Positions 11,468 through 24,051 are shown, counted from the stretch's first letter. The stretch: 64,000 bases of DNA from Erinaceus europaeus (GCF_950295315.1 NC_080177.1:76968096-77032095); one strand, 5' to 3'. Notes: generated by a model not told the origin, from the letters alone. Translations and numbers: made by a program.

Positions 11468-11645
11468 ACCTGGGACCAGTTGGTGGTGCACCTGGTGGAG
11501 CGCACGTGTCACCATTCTCAAAGTGCCAGATTCAAACCCCCCCCCCCGCCCCCACCTCCAGGGGGGAAGCTTCACAAGTGGAGAGGCCGTGCTGCAAACC
11601 TGTCTCCCCCCCTCAATTTCTGTCACTATCAAATAAAAAAAATTA
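11468..11645 (+). mobile_element. SINE-D copy
   Basis: Plus-strand SINE-D: GGTGGTGCACCTGGTGGAGC head, a C-run in the middle, and a CTATCAAATAAAAAAAATT end. Confidence 0.88.
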
Positions 11646-11963
11646 AGGATTCCAATACCAAACAAACAAAACCCAAGTACCAGGGAAGCCTCAGTCCAAG
11701 GGGTGGGAGGGCTCTGGGGGAGCTTATTTATCGGGACAGACACTTTGCAGGCCACCTACTGAGCTCTAACTTTGTGCAAGCAGCCCGGGTAGAGAGACTT
11801 CTCCGCAGCCTGTGCCCTAGTGCAGTCAGTCCATGCCACTCTGTCCTGTCGAAGACTGGCTGGTGGGACCGTCCAACCCACACATTTCCTGACTCCCCCA
11901 CCCTCACTTCCATCTCCCATTTTACAGACAAGACATCTAAGGCTCAAGATAACTGCAGAAGTG
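11646..11963. other. Unique intron 2 sequence
   Basis: No gene or young repeat recognised. It lies just outside the CpG-rich region around VSX2 exons 1-2. Confidence 0.5.
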
Positions 11964-12076
11964 GTTTTTGTTTTGTTTTTTGTTTGTTTGTTTACCAGAT
12001 GCCTACTCAGTTCTGCTTTATAGTGGCGCTGGGAACCTAGGACTTTGGAGCCTCAGGCATGAGGCTATTTCTACCC
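11964..12076 (-). mobile_element. SINE-C copy
   Basis: Reverse-strand SINE-C, T/G-rich tail, ACCAGATGCCTACTCAGTTC, and CTCAGGCATGAGGCTATTTC. Confidence 0.85.
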
Positions 12077-12447
12077 CCCCCCCGAAAAATATGTCCATCG
12101 ATGCAAACACCGCCATCAGGATTGGGGGGGGGCGGTGTGAACAGAAAGCCAGGCGGAGGAGTAGGCGCGGGAGGCCGCAGGTGCGCGGCTCACCCGGAAT
12201 GTGCGGGCGCAGGGGTCGCACCTGGTCTCTGTGGCTGCCCCGGGTTCGGATCTGGCCAGGGCTGGGGCCTTCTTTCTTCCGCATGAAACGGGAGAAAGCC
12301 TAAGCCAGGGCCGCTAGTCCTTCTCATCCCGGGAGTCCCACACAAAGGTGGCCCCTTTCCTGGCGCTGCCTGGGGGCCCAGGTCTGGAAGCCGCCGGGAG
12401 GAGGGTGCGAGCCGCCGGCAGTTGGGCGGGCGCCGCGGGAACCTTAC

Positions 12448-12532
12448 CGGTGCCGCCGTTTCTTCCGCTTCTTGGTCTGATTTAAAGCCGATTTGGACAT
12501 TTTTCGATCGCTGGAGGAGACATCTTCGGAAT
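12448..12532 (-). CDS. VSX2: VSX2 exon 2 (serine-rich linker and NLS)
   Basis: This 85-bp exon completes Asp124, encodes residues 125-151 and supplies the first two bases of Arg152. The peptide runs SEDVSSSDRKMSKSALNQ and then TKKRKKRRH. The basic KKRKKRR run (about residues 144-150) is the nuclear localisation signal that flows into the homeodomain arm. The minus-strand acceptor is CTTTTCAG before ATTCCGAAG at 12532, and the donor is GTAAGG after CGGCACCG at 12448. The exon 1/2 and 2/3 phases both fit without correction. It lies in the CpG-rich island 1.1 kb from exon 1 and 5.5 kb from exon 3. Confidence 0.97.
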
Positions 12533-14184
<1,652 letters not shown>

Positions 14185-14310
14185 TTAGGAATTCCAAAAA
14201 GCTGGCCGCTCCCGCGACAGGCACCGCCTGAGGGGCCGGGGCACTGGGGGCCGGGCGGGCGGGCTCTGCAGGATGCCCACCGGCAGGGTGACCAGGGTTC
14301 ACGGCTTTTT

Positions 14311-14707
14311 CCAGAGGCAAAGTGGTTTGCTTTTCTGGGCAGAAAGAACCTGCCTGGGACGTGTCCCAGTAGAATGCTCAACTACTGTGCAATTTAGCAA
14401 AACAAACAAACAAAACTAAACAAAGCATCCATGTAGGTGATGGGGAGGCAGAGAACAAGTGCCCTGGCAGTGTGTATGTGTGTGTGGTGTCGCTGGAGAA
14501 AAAAAAGGGGGGGTTAATGAGAATGGTGGTGGAGCAGACTAGCACAGGATGTCATGCACACTTCAGAAGAACCACTCCACAAATACTGACCCACAGAATG
14601 AATGGTTCTAGAGCTCCCTGGCAGGACGAAAAGGAGATGATGACCTATTTTAGAGATCAACTATGGGCTTCTGGATATCTTAAAGCAAGTAGTAGATGAG
14701 CCCAGTT
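14311..14707. other. VSX2 upstream flank, unique
   Basis: Sequence immediately upstream of the CpG-rich island. It contains a short AAAC-rich run near 14400-14425. No gene or defined repeat is recognised. Confidence 0.5.
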
Positions 14708-14821
14708 TCCATGGTCACTGCACAATTCTGGCTTAAGGTGTTGCTGAGGATCGAACCTACGACTTTTGATGCCTCAAGCATGAAAAACCTTTTGCATAAC
14801 CATTATGTTATCTCCCTAGCC
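14708..14821 (-). mobile_element. SINE-C copy, diverged
   Basis: Reverse-strand SINE-C with GATCGAACCTACGACTTTTG B-box region and GCATAACCATTATGTTATCT head. It is the SINE nearest to the VSX2 promoter. Confidence 0.85.
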
Positions 14822-14951
14822 CTCATCCCTTATATTCTGAGCCTCTCACTACTTTTAAGCTTGGGGCTGGACTTTCACAATACATCTCATAGATCAAGTG
14901 GGAGTCTCTGTGCTTCCTAGATCACTAAGCAAACAGGAGGAAGAGAACAAG

Positions 14952-15069
14952 CATCCTGGGAGGTGGTGTAGTGGCGAGAGCATTAAATTTACAAGCTTGA
15001 GGTCCTGAGTTTGAGCCCCAGTATCCCATGTGCCACAGTGATGCTCTGGTTCTTTCTCTCTCTCCTTTA
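14952..15069 (+). mobile_element. SINE-B copy
   Basis: Plus-strand SINE-B: CCTGGGAGGTGGTGTAGTGG head and CAGTGATGCTCTGGTTCTTT body; the AATAAA tail is missing. Confidence 0.82.
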
Positions 15070-15904
15070 GGCCCAGTGTCACACTAGAGTTGGAAATACA
15101 CACACAGTTATTCACAGGCACACTCATAACATGAACTTCGGAGCTACTGCACACTACCACCTCAGCTAACCCTTCCTGATCTTTTTGAAGCTAAATGACC
15201 TTCATGTGAACATCTTCACTCTGCCTATCATAAGCAGAGGGCATGCAGAACAGTGTCGGTTTAGGCAGAAACCAGAAAAGCAGCATAGGGAGAGAGACCG
15301 TAGTCAGGATTTTTTGGCCAGCCAAGTACAAATAGATGAAACATCTCCCTCCATTGTACTCCGTCCACTGTTAAGGTCCTTATAGTAAGTACCCTCTGCG
15401 GTTGCCGTGGAGCTGAAATGAGACATACCAGAAGACCCCACCGGATATGGAAAATGAGAGCTTGCTTATGCAGCTGCTGTAAGGTGGGTCTCCACTGTCT
15501 TTGACCTGGATCCTCAAAGATCTGGAACTAAACAGGAGCACCTCACAGTGCAGAAGGTGTTTGACAGAGATCACAGTTTACTCAAAGGGTGTCCCTCTCA
15601 CCCCACAACAGTGCCTTGGCTACTGAGCACCTACATTGCCCCTGGTCCTGTGTGTGGCATCATCTCTGGTCCCTTGTAACAGCCCAATTAACACCGTGAT
15701 TCCACACCCCAGCGGGGCACTAGCATAGCTATTCTCCCCAGTGAGATGCAGATGGGGATATGCAGGCTTAGGGCATGCTTCACCTTCCTCTCTATGGAGC
15801 TGGGCTCCAAGTGGCAGCACTCACACAGACAACAGTGTGAATGGTGCCCCGTGAAGTTGTGCAAAACAACGGCTTTATCTTCTAAATGAGAATTTTGATT
15901 CTCC
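15070..15904. other. Unique flank, no gene seen
   Basis: About 0.8 kb of VSX2 upstream flank without recognisable young repeats. No CDS or RNA gene is supported. Confidence 0.5.
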
Positions 15905-16050
15905 AATGTCCAGGAGGTGGCACAGTGAGCAAAGTGTTGGACTCTGAAGCATGAACTCAGAAGTTTGGTCCCTTGGCATTGTATATGCCAGAGTGATGTC
16001 CTGTTGTCTCTCTCCTTTTCTCTTTCAATAATAAATAATAAAATAAGCCT
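15905..16050 (+). mobile_element. SINE-B copy
   Basis: Plus-strand SINE-B (GTCCAGGAGGTGGCACAGTG to AATAAATAATAAAATAAGCC). Confidence 0.85.
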
Positions 16051-16070
16051 TTTAAAAAATTATCTTTATT

Positions 16071-16423
16071 GGGAGTTGGGCGGTAGCACAGCAGGTTAAA
16101 CACGGGTGGTGCAAAGCGCAAGGACCAGCATAAGAATCCTGGTTCGAGCCACTGGCTCCCCACCTGCAATGGAGTCACTTCACATGTTGCAATGCACAAG
16201 GACCCAGATTCAAGCCTCCCAATCCCCACCTGCAGGGTGAAAGCTTCTCAAGTGGTGAAGCAGGTCTGCAGGTGTCTATCTTTCTCTCCCCCCTCTGTCT
16301 TCCCCTCCTCTCCCCATTTTCTCTCTGTCCTCTCCAATAATGATGACATCAATAACAACAATAATAATAACTATAAGAATAAAATAAAAGGGCAACAAAA
16401 GGGAATAAATAAATATTTAAAAA
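16071..16423 (+). mobile_element. Chimeric SINE-A with a SINE-D patch
   Basis: Begins as normal SINE-A (GGGAGTTGGGCGGTAGCACA) to about 16180. It then contains a second, SINE-D-type head and B box (16181-16260) before continuing as a SINE-A body and tail. The 80-bp patch is the exact reverse complement of 16526-16605 in the neighbouring minus-strand SINE-D. Confidence 0.92.
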
Positions 16424-16605
16424 AGAAAAAATTATCTTTATTTATTTATTGAATAGACAGCCAGAAATCGAGAGGGAAGGGGAGTGATAGAGAGGGAGAG
16501 AGAAAGAGAGACACCTGCAGCCCTTCTTCACCACTTGAGAAGCTTTCACCCTGCAGGTGGGGATTGGGAGGCTTGAATCTGGGTCCTTGTGCATTGCAAC
16601 ATGTG
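16181..16605. repeat. 80-bp perfect inverted repeat with 265-bp spacer
   Basis: Arms 16181-16260 and 16526-16605 are identical in inverted orientation over all 80 bases; identity ends sharply on both sides. Each arm lies in a different SINE. Confidence 0.95.
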
Positions 16606-16635
16606 CACTCAACCAGGTGTGCCACCACCCGGCCT
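16431..16635 (-). mobile_element. SINE-D copy
   Basis: Reverse-strand SINE-D from TTATTTATTTATTGAATAGA to CAACCAGGTGTGCCACCACC. It carries the right arm of the 80-bp inverted repeat and looks like the donor of the patch, because a SINE-D sequence here is in its native context. Confidence 0.92.
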
Positions 16636-16654
16636 CAATAATATAAGTCTTTAA

Positions 16655-17531
16655 AAAGGGAATTTGGTGACCCCATCCAAAAATGGGCAGAAGATATGAA
16701 CAGAATATTCACTACAGAAGAGATCCAAAAGGCTAAGAAACACATGAAAAATTGCTCCAGGTCGCTGATTGTCAGATAAATGCAAATAAAGACAACAATG
16801 AGATACCACCTCACCCCTGTGAGAATGACATACATCAGAAAAGGTAACAGCAGCAACAAATGCTGGAGAGGCTGTGGGGACAGAGGAACTCTTCTGCACT
16901 GCTGGTGGGAATGTAACCTGGTCCAGCCTCTGTGGAGAGGAGTCTGGAGAACTCTCACAAGGCAAGACATGGACCTTCCATATGACCCAGTAATCCCTCT
17001 CCTAGGATATACCCCAAGGACTCCATCATACCCAACCAAAAAGAAATGTGTACACCTATGTTCATAGCAGCACAATTCGTAATAGCTAAAATCTGGAAGC
17101 AATCCAGGTGCCCAACAACAGATGAGTGGCTGAGAAAGTTGTGGTATATATACACAATGGAATACTATGCAACTATTAAGAACAATGAACCCACCTTCTC
17201 TGACCCATCTCGGATGGAGCTAGAAGGAATTATGTTAAGTGAGCTAAGTCAGAAAGATAAAGATAAGTATGGGATGATCCCACTCATAAACAGAAGTTGA
17301 GAAAGAATAACAGTGACTAAATTTGAAGTAGAGCACCAAAGTAAAAACCCTACGTTGAGGGTGAGGGTGGATGTTCAGCTTCATGGGGCAGAGGGGGGAG
17401 GGGGGAATGGGACACAGTTTTTTGGTGGTGGGAATGGTGTTTATGTAAACTCCTATCACTTTTGTAGTAATATAAATCACTATTTAGTTAATATGAGGGG
17501 GAAAATTAAATATCTCAAACTTTTTAAATCA
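16655..17531 (+). mobile_element. 5'-truncated L1 (ORF2 C-terminus and 3' UTR)
   Basis: Plus-strand LINE-1 piece. Broken frames match the C-terminal region of L1 ORF2: [10 protein letters not shown], then [39 protein letters not shown] and KLWYIYTMEYYATIKN. The reading frame shifts near 17040, so it is dead. A short 3' UTR with G-rich stretches follows. Confidence 0.93.
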
Positions 17532-17546
17532 CAAATGAGTCTTTTT

Positions 17547-18677
17547 TTATTTCTTTATTGGGGAATTAATGTTTCACATTCAACAGTAAATACAATAGTT
17601 TGTACATGCATAACATTCCCCAGTTTCCCATATAACAATACAACCCCCACTAGGTCCTCTATCATCCTTCATGGACCTGTATTCTCCCCACCCACCCCAG
17701 AATCTTTTACTTTGGTGTGATATGCCAATTCCATTTCAGGTTCTACTTGTGTTTTCTTTTCTGATCTTGTTTTTCAACTTCTGCCTGAGAGTGAGATCAT
17801 CCCATATTCATCCTTCTGTTTCTGACTTATTTCACTTAACATGAATTTTTCAAGGTACATCCAAGATCCATCCAAGATCGGCTGAAAACGTTGAAGTCGC
17901 CATTTTTTACAGCTGAGTAGTATTCCATTGTGTATATATACCACAGCTTGCTCAGCCACTCATCTGTTGTTGGACACCTGGGTTGCTTCCAGGTTTTGGC
18001 TATTACAAATTGTGCTGCCAAGAGCATATGTGTACACAGATCTTTTTGGAGGGATGTGTTGGGTTCCTTAGGATATATCTTCAGGAGAGGAATTGCAGGG
18101 TCATAAGGTAGGTCCATTTCTAGCCTTCTGAGAGTTCTCCAGACTGTTCTCCACAGAGGTTGGACCAATTGACATTCCCACCAGCAATGCAGGAGGGTTC
18201 CTTTGACCCCACACCCTCTCCAGCATTTGCTGCTGTTACCTTTTCTGATGTATGACATTCTCACAGGAGTGAAGTGGTATCTCATTGTTGTCTTTATTTG
18301 CATTTCTCTGACAATCAGAGACTTGTTGCATTTTTTCATGTGTTTCTCAGCCTTTTGGATCTCTTCTGTGGTGAATATTTTGTCCAAGTCCTCCCCCCAT
18401 TTTTGGATGGGGTTATTTGTTGTCTTGTTGTTGAATTTGGCAAGCTCTTTATATATGTTGGTTATTAAACTCTTATCTGATGTATGACATGTAAACATCT
18501 TCTCCCACTCTGTGAGGGATCTCTTGATTTGGGTAGTGGTTTCTTTTGCTGTACAGAAGCTTTTTAATTTGATGTAGTCCCATAGGTTTATATTTGCCTT
18601 AGTCTTCTTTGTAATTGGATTCGTTTCATTGAAGATGTCTTTAAAATTTATGCAGAAAAGAGCTCTGCCAATAACAG
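17547..18677 (-). mobile_element. 5'-truncated L1 with 12-bp TSD, inserted at the end of another L1
   Basis: Reverse-strand L1. The 3' end (inverted AATAAAG..., then TTAATGTTTCACATTCAACA) is at the left, and ORF2 C-terminal codons (for example KLWYIYTMEYYSAVKNGDF) run to the right. It is flanked by ATGAGTCTTTTT at 17535-17546 and 18678-18689. The frame is partly open over about 220 codons but lacks the endonuclease and reverse-transcriptase domains. Confidence 0.94.
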
Positions 18678-18689
18678 ATGAGTCTTTTT

Positions 18690-20640
18690 ACTACATAGGC
18701 TGAGTCTTTGATATGTTGACTCTCTTAAAAGCTTAGACCAGGGAGAACAGAAGCAACTGGTGGCACAGCTATATACAAATAATGTCAAAGGACATAAATT
18801 ATGGTGATGTTGTATATGATACAGCAAATCAATCCTAACAAAGGGATATTTCAGACGAGATTGGGTGTGTTCAGGGTGGTATGGCTGTAGATAACAAAGG
18901 GATATTTCAAAGTTAACCCAATCGCCAAATAATGTGATTATAGCAATAACTATCTGTTATCTTCTTAAACCCTAAGACAGCAGGAGCCTCCTGCTTCCTC
19001 TGTAGAGCCTATATTTTCCTCAGTCCTGGAACCTCTCGTGTGGGGCTCACTTTCCTGCATGCTTCTCTCAATTCATACCAAATGATATTGCATCCACTGA
19101 CCCCAACCTAATCAACACAAGGAGTACCACTTTAGCATGCTTCACTTCAGACTGTGTCCAGAGACATCAGACATGGAATGTCAAACCTTCACCCTCATTA
19201 CTCGGGTGAGACCTTTCCTTTCATAGTATTCTCTAATCCCATTCCAGGAGGTTCACTTCCTGACAAAATTCCAAAACCTAGATATAGACCAGGTCCTGTA
19301 AGATAGAGCATATGTTGACATGTATCCATAAATTAGGGCAAAATATATACCTGAAAGCAAAAATACATAATAGTAGTGAGTCAGTATCAAGTTCATAATG
19401 AAATAGTGTCTATTTAGACTTAGATACCCTCCTCACCTACTTCCTATGACAGTTCTCTCACTCATTCCAAAGCTAACCTCATCAAAGCAAGGACTGCAAA
19501 AGCTGAATAAGGGCAAGAGACTGGCATACTTTAACGATGACTCTTTAGTCACTATCAGGACACCCAATCAGCTGGGGCCCAAGTTGGGGAGTCCTGAGAT
19601 TCCAAAACAGACATGATGGTCCTAGACCTCGAATAAATCCCTCTCTCCATTGTTACCGGTCATCTCTATCAGGAACAACACAGTAGACCCCTTTGTGGGC
19701 TCCCATAGGACCTTGCCCTCAACTTGGATCAACAATGGTAGAGAATGTTCCATCCTCCAAAGGGAGGCTGGACAATATATTCTATGCTACACCTGGGGAA
19801 GATGGGTCCCTATATTGGGGTAGCTTGGAATGTTCCTACTCATGACCACAGAATATGAGCTCAGATCTACAGGGATGCAGAGGTCACATAGGCTCCTAAG
19901 CTGAATATGGGCCCCAGATCACATGAAATCAATGGGGTTTACAGTCAACAATATTTATACACCTTTCCCATATTAGGAGCTACTCTCTTCCCTGATCCAG
20001 CTTTCTGGTCCTTCTGCCAGCCAGGACATCACTTCCCCAGACAATAATTAGTATCTACCTGCATATCAGATTTCAGGCTCAGGCAAAAAACAAACAAACA
20101 AACAAAAAACACTAGTATAGCCACAGGCCCTTTGGAATATAACTAAAATATGCCTACTAGCTATCTACAAAATGGAGGACCCCCCCCAACTCTTCATCTG
20201 CACTATTCCAGCCCTTAGGTCCATGATTGGTCAACAATTTGTTTGGCTTTGTATGTTAACTCTCTTTTCAACCACCAGGTTCCAGATGCTAGCATGATGC
20301 CGACCAGACTTCCCTGGACAGACAACCCCACCAATGTGTCTTGGAGCTCTGCTTCCCCAGAGGCCTTCCCCACTAGGGAAAGAGAGAGGCAGGCTGGAAG
20401 TATGGATCGACCTGTCAAAGCCCATGTTCACTGCAGAAGCAATTACAGAAGCCAAACCTTCCACCTTCTGCATCCCACAATGACCTTGGTCCATACTCCC
20501 AGAGGGTTAAAGACTAGGAAAGCTGACAGGGGAGGGGATGGGATACGGAGTTCTGATGGTGGGAATTGTGTGAAATTGTACTCCTCTTATCCTATGGTTT
20601 AGTCAATGTTTCCTTTTTATAAATAAAAAATTAAATAAAA
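18690..20640 (+). mobile_element. Long non-coding retroposon-like element
   Basis: About 1.95 kb with no long frame, ending in TGATGGTGGGAATTGTGTG, then CTCCTCTTATCCTATGG and an A/T-rich tail (TTTATAAATAAAAAATTAAA). The same 3' end occurs inverted at 30105-30275, with weaker relatives at 24052-24240 and 61208-61330. This indicates a dispersed, probably L1-mobilised family. I do not recognise its name. The 5' border is uncertain, because 18690 is simply where the adjacent L1 duplication ends. Confidence 0.65.
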
Positions 20641-20650
20641 AAAAGGAAAT

Positions 20651-20812
20651 TTGGGGGCTGGAGAGACAGCTCCCAAACTATGCACAAGACTCTCATTCCT
20701 GAGGCTCTGAGGTCTCAGATTCAGTCCCCTGCACCACCATAAACAAGCTGATCAGTTCTCTGGTCTCAATCACTCTCTCTCCGTCTTTCTTTCATTAAAA
20801 GAAATTTAAAAA
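20651..20812 (+). mobile_element. SINE-C-like copy with longer CT-rich tail
   Basis: Plus-strand unit with GGGGCTGGAGAGACAGCTCC head, CAGATTCAGTCCCCTGCACC B box, then AAACAAGCTGATCAGTTCTC and a CTCTCTCTCCGTCTTTC tail. Confidence 0.78.
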
Positions 20813-20819
20813 ATACAAA

Positions 20820-21542
20820 GAATTTTGATCCTCATCTTATAAATGTGGTAACTTAGGTTCTCAGAAAAATTAAGGTAATTTATTCCAAGACTCCACCTCG
20901 AACGAGTCTGGTATCCAAAGCTGAACCCTTCTCTCAGCCTCCTCTTAGGCCAGCCTGCCCTGGAGGATGGAGGAGGGTGCTATATTAATGGCATCTGTCA
21001 TAAACCTGACTTATCATGGGCCCTCCACAGTGAACCAGACACCAGCCGATGGGCAAGGACGTGAGTGATGAGAAACAAGCCTGTGAGTGATGGAAGCTTG
21101 ACTCTGGCCAGGAGACAAGGGTGAAAAATTTGACCAGACCCTGTGTCTGAAATCATCAGTCCTTAACAACAGGAGACAATCCCATCCTGCCCTGGGAGGC
21201 TGGGGATAGGGCCCACCACAGGCCCTGAGGTGTAGCCTTGCCAGAGGCTCCAGATTGGGGAGAGGGGGTTTCTCAGCCTAAAGTCTCTGAAAAGCTCATG
21301 ACTAAAGGACATTTTTCTGAGTTTTTGGGGTGTCATTATTACTCTACAGCTGCCCAACTTAGACTAGACTCAAACTCAAGACATTATGGACTGGGAGAGG
21401 GGACACTAGGGGGAGACTGACCCCCTAGAGCTTGGGCAAGAGTGAGGAGAAGAACGTGTACCCCTTCAGAGACATATAGATTTGTCACCCTGGATTCAAT
21501 TGTTGAATCCGTTACAGATCCACTCTGTGGTTTTAAGCCAAT
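20820..21542. other. Unique flank, no gene seen
   Basis: About 0.7 kb of VSX2 upstream flank with ordinary composition. No CDS, RNA gene or defined element is supported. Confidence 0.5.
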
Positions 21543-21556
21543 AAAAATTCTCTCTT

Positions 21557-21838
21557 GGGAGTAGGGCGGTAGCACAACGGGTTAAGTGCACTTGGCGCAA
21601 AGCGCAAGGACCAGCGTAAGGATCCCAGTTCGAGCCCCCGGCTCCCCACCTGCAGGGGAGTCGCAGGGGAGGTGAAGCAGGTCTGCAGGTGTCTTTCTCT
21701 CCTCCTTTCTGTCTTCCCCTCCTCTCTCCATTTCTCTCTGTCCTATCCAACAACGACGACATCAACAACAATAATAACTACAACAATAAAACAATAAGGA
21801 CAACAAAAGGGAATAAATAAATAAATATATTTTTAATC
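21557..21838 (+). mobile_element. SINE-A copy
   Basis: Plus-strand SINE-A with an internal deletion (GAGTCGCAGGGGAGGTGAAG replaces the usual GAGTCGCTTCACAGGCGGTG). An imperfect TSD AAAATTCTCT is seen just before 21557 and at about 21845. Confidence 0.92.
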
Positions 21839-21924
21839 TTTTTAAAAAATTCTCTTTTAACTTTGACCACTTGATCTATAGCCCGGCCTTGCACTGGACT
21901 TGGGAGCATCTCCCCAACTGCTGG

Positions 21925-22290
21925 ATTAGTGTCAGGGCCAAAGATACAAACTCTAGAACCAAACGCTTGAGTTTCGGCTTTTGCTCCATCACTTTCTTGG
22001 GAAAGTCACCCAGCCACTCTGTGTTCTCTGTGCCTCAGTTTCCTCTTCCATAAAATAGGGATAATGGTGGTACCTAGCCTTTAGAATTGTCACAAAGAGT
22101 GGCCCAGGAGGTGGTGCAGTGGGTAAAGTGTTGGACTCTCAAGTGTGAGGTTCCGAGTTTAATCCTTGGCAGCACATGTACCAGAGTGATGTCTGGCTCT
22201 TTCTCCTCCTCCTTTCTTTCTCATTAATAAATAAATAAAATCTTTTAAAAAAAGAATTGTCACAAAGATTAGACATGGATGATTCGGGAG
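21925..22290 (+). repeat. MIR remnant interrupted by a SINE-B
   Basis: Ancient MIR: GGGAAAGTCACCCAGCCACT, then CTCAGTTTCCTCTTCCATAA and AATAGGGATAATGGTGGTAC. A young SINE-B with a 16-bp TSD splits it. Confidence 0.7.
22099..22252 (+). mobile_element. SINE-B copy with 16-bp TSD
   Basis: Plus-strand SINE-B flanked by perfect repeats AGAATTGTCACAAAGA at 22083-22098 and 22253-22268. The element ends AATAAAATCTTTTAAAAA, carrying the AATAAA plus TCTTT pair that defines T+ type tRNA SINEs. Confidence 0.96.
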
Positions 22291-22565
22291 TTGGGCAGTA
22301 GCACAGCAGGTTAAGCGCATGTGGTGCAAAGCTCAAGGACAGGCAGAAGGATTCCGGTTCGAGCCCCCGGCACCCCACCTGCAGGGGAGTCGCTTCACAG
22401 GCGATGAAGCAGGTCTGCAGGTGTCTATCTTTCTCTCTCTCCCCCCTCTGTCTTCCCCTCCTCTCTCCATTTCTCTCTGTCCTATCCAACAACAATGACA
22501 TCAATGATAATGACAACAATGAAACAACAAGGGCAACAAAAGGGAATAAATAAATAAAACCTAAA
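22287..22565 (+). mobile_element. SINE-A copy
   Basis: Plus-strand SINE-A (GGGAGTTGGGCAGTAGCACA head to AATAAATAAATAAAACC tail). Confidence 0.93.
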
Positions 22566-22636
22566 AAATTTTTTTTTTAAAATTCAACTGGAGAAAATTA
22601 AAAAAAAAAAAGGACAATGCTGAAACTGGTGAATAA

Positions 22637-22972
22637 AGCTATCTCAGGGCATACAGAATAAGTGAAATAAGTCAGAAACAGAAGGATGAATATGGGACGA
22701 TCTCACTCTCAGGCAGAAGACTGAAAAAAAAACACACAAGTAGAACCTGAACTGGAATTGGTGTATCGCACCAAAGTAAAAGACTCTGGGGTGGGTGGGT
22801 GGGGAGAATACAGGTCTAAGAAGGATGACAGAGGACCTAGTGGGGGTTGTATTGTTATATGGAAAACTGGGGAATGTTATACATGTACAAACTATTGTAT
22901 TTACTGTTTAATGTGAAACATTAATTCCCCAATAAAGAAATTAAAAAATAATAATAATAAAATTAAATTTAA
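22637..22972 (+). mobile_element. L1 3' end, 5'-truncated
   Basis: Plus-strand L1 tail. The final ORF2 codons (AAGTGAAATAAGTCAGAAAC) are followed by the 3' UTR AATGTGAAACATTAATTCCC and CCAATAAAGAAATTAAAAAA. This is the same 3' UTR type as at 48905-49113 and, inverted, 17547. Confidence 0.9.
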
Positions 22973-22979
22973 AAAAATA

Positions 22980-23511
22980 AGAGTTTTGTGAGTATTATTC
23001 TTATCTTTGTGTAGAAGAATGCTAGACTTTGGATTGGTACTACAGTGAAGAATAAGGCAGATGTAGCCCCCGCCTGCATGGAATCTGGGCCTGTGATTGA
23101 GGAAGGTGACATTTTAAAGCACTTAGTTTGGTGCCAGGTCCTGGGGACTCAATACATCGTGGATGGTTCTACTGTTACTAATGGATGCCAGACCCCTTAT
23201 TGCATTTAATCCACTCAGTCTCTTGGGAGGGCCGAGAGTTCTGTCTCCCCCGTTACAAACAAGACACCACGTCTCAGGGTAGGGGATTTAGGGACGAGGG
23301 AAGATGTGTCTCTTGCCTTCACCTCGTAACTGGGTGTGTTTTCACCACCTACAGGCAAGTTATTCTCCCCCGCTGCCAGCTACCCTAACCTAGTCATTAT
23401 CCGACCATCAACAGCAACTGGGGCAGGGGCCAGAAACTGGAAGAAAGAGAAAAGATCTGTGTTTGGATCAATAATCCCGTTATGCATGTGTCACCTATGA
23501 ATGTGTTCCAC
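22980..23511. other. Unique flank, possibly old MIR/L2 in part
   Basis: The stretch near 23110-23290 (CACTTAGTTTGGTGCCAGG, GCATTTAATCCACTCAGTC) resembles a decayed MIR or L2. No gene is seen. Confidence 0.45.
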
Positions 23512-23808
23512 TTTTTTTTTTTAATTTTATTTATTTATTTATTTTCTTTTGGTTGCCCTTGTTTTTATTGTTGTTGTAGTTGTTGTTGTTATTGATGTCG
23601 TCGTTGTTGGATAGGGCAGAGAGAAATGGAGAGCGGAGGGGAAGGCAGAGAGGGGGAGAGAAAGACAGACACCTGCAGACCTGCTTCACCGCCTGTGAAG
23701 CGACTCCCCTTGCAGGTGGGGAGCCAGGGGCTTGAACCAGGATCTTCATGCCTGTCTTTGTGCTTTGCGCCACATGTGCTTAACCCGCTGCGCTATCGCC
23801 TGACTCCC
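23512..23808 (-). mobile_element. SINE-A copy
   Basis: Reverse-strand SINE-A, T-run and TTATTTATTTATTTATTTTC tail to inverted head GCTATCGCCTGACTCCC. Confidence 0.93.
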
Positions 23809-24051
23809 TGTGTTCCACTTTTTGTCTTCAAAGCCGCTGTGTGTTTTGGGCTTACCCCTGGAAAGTGAACCTTGTCTTTGCTTCTGCTAGAAAGTTCTCC
23901 TAAGAGTCTCCTGAGAGAGAGTCCTAAAGACTGTGACGTCCTGTTCTCCCGTCACTAGACACTGGGTTATACGCTCCTTTTGTTCAGTACAGAGGCTGGC
24001 GCTGGGAGGAAAATGAGAGGGACTCGGACCCGCATCTCTGCACAATGAGCA

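Noticed and set aside
17836..18498. A possible functional protein (220 codons, minus strand)
   Set aside because: It is the C-terminal part of L1 ORF2 in a 5'-truncated insertion and lacks endonuclease and reverse-transcriptase domains.
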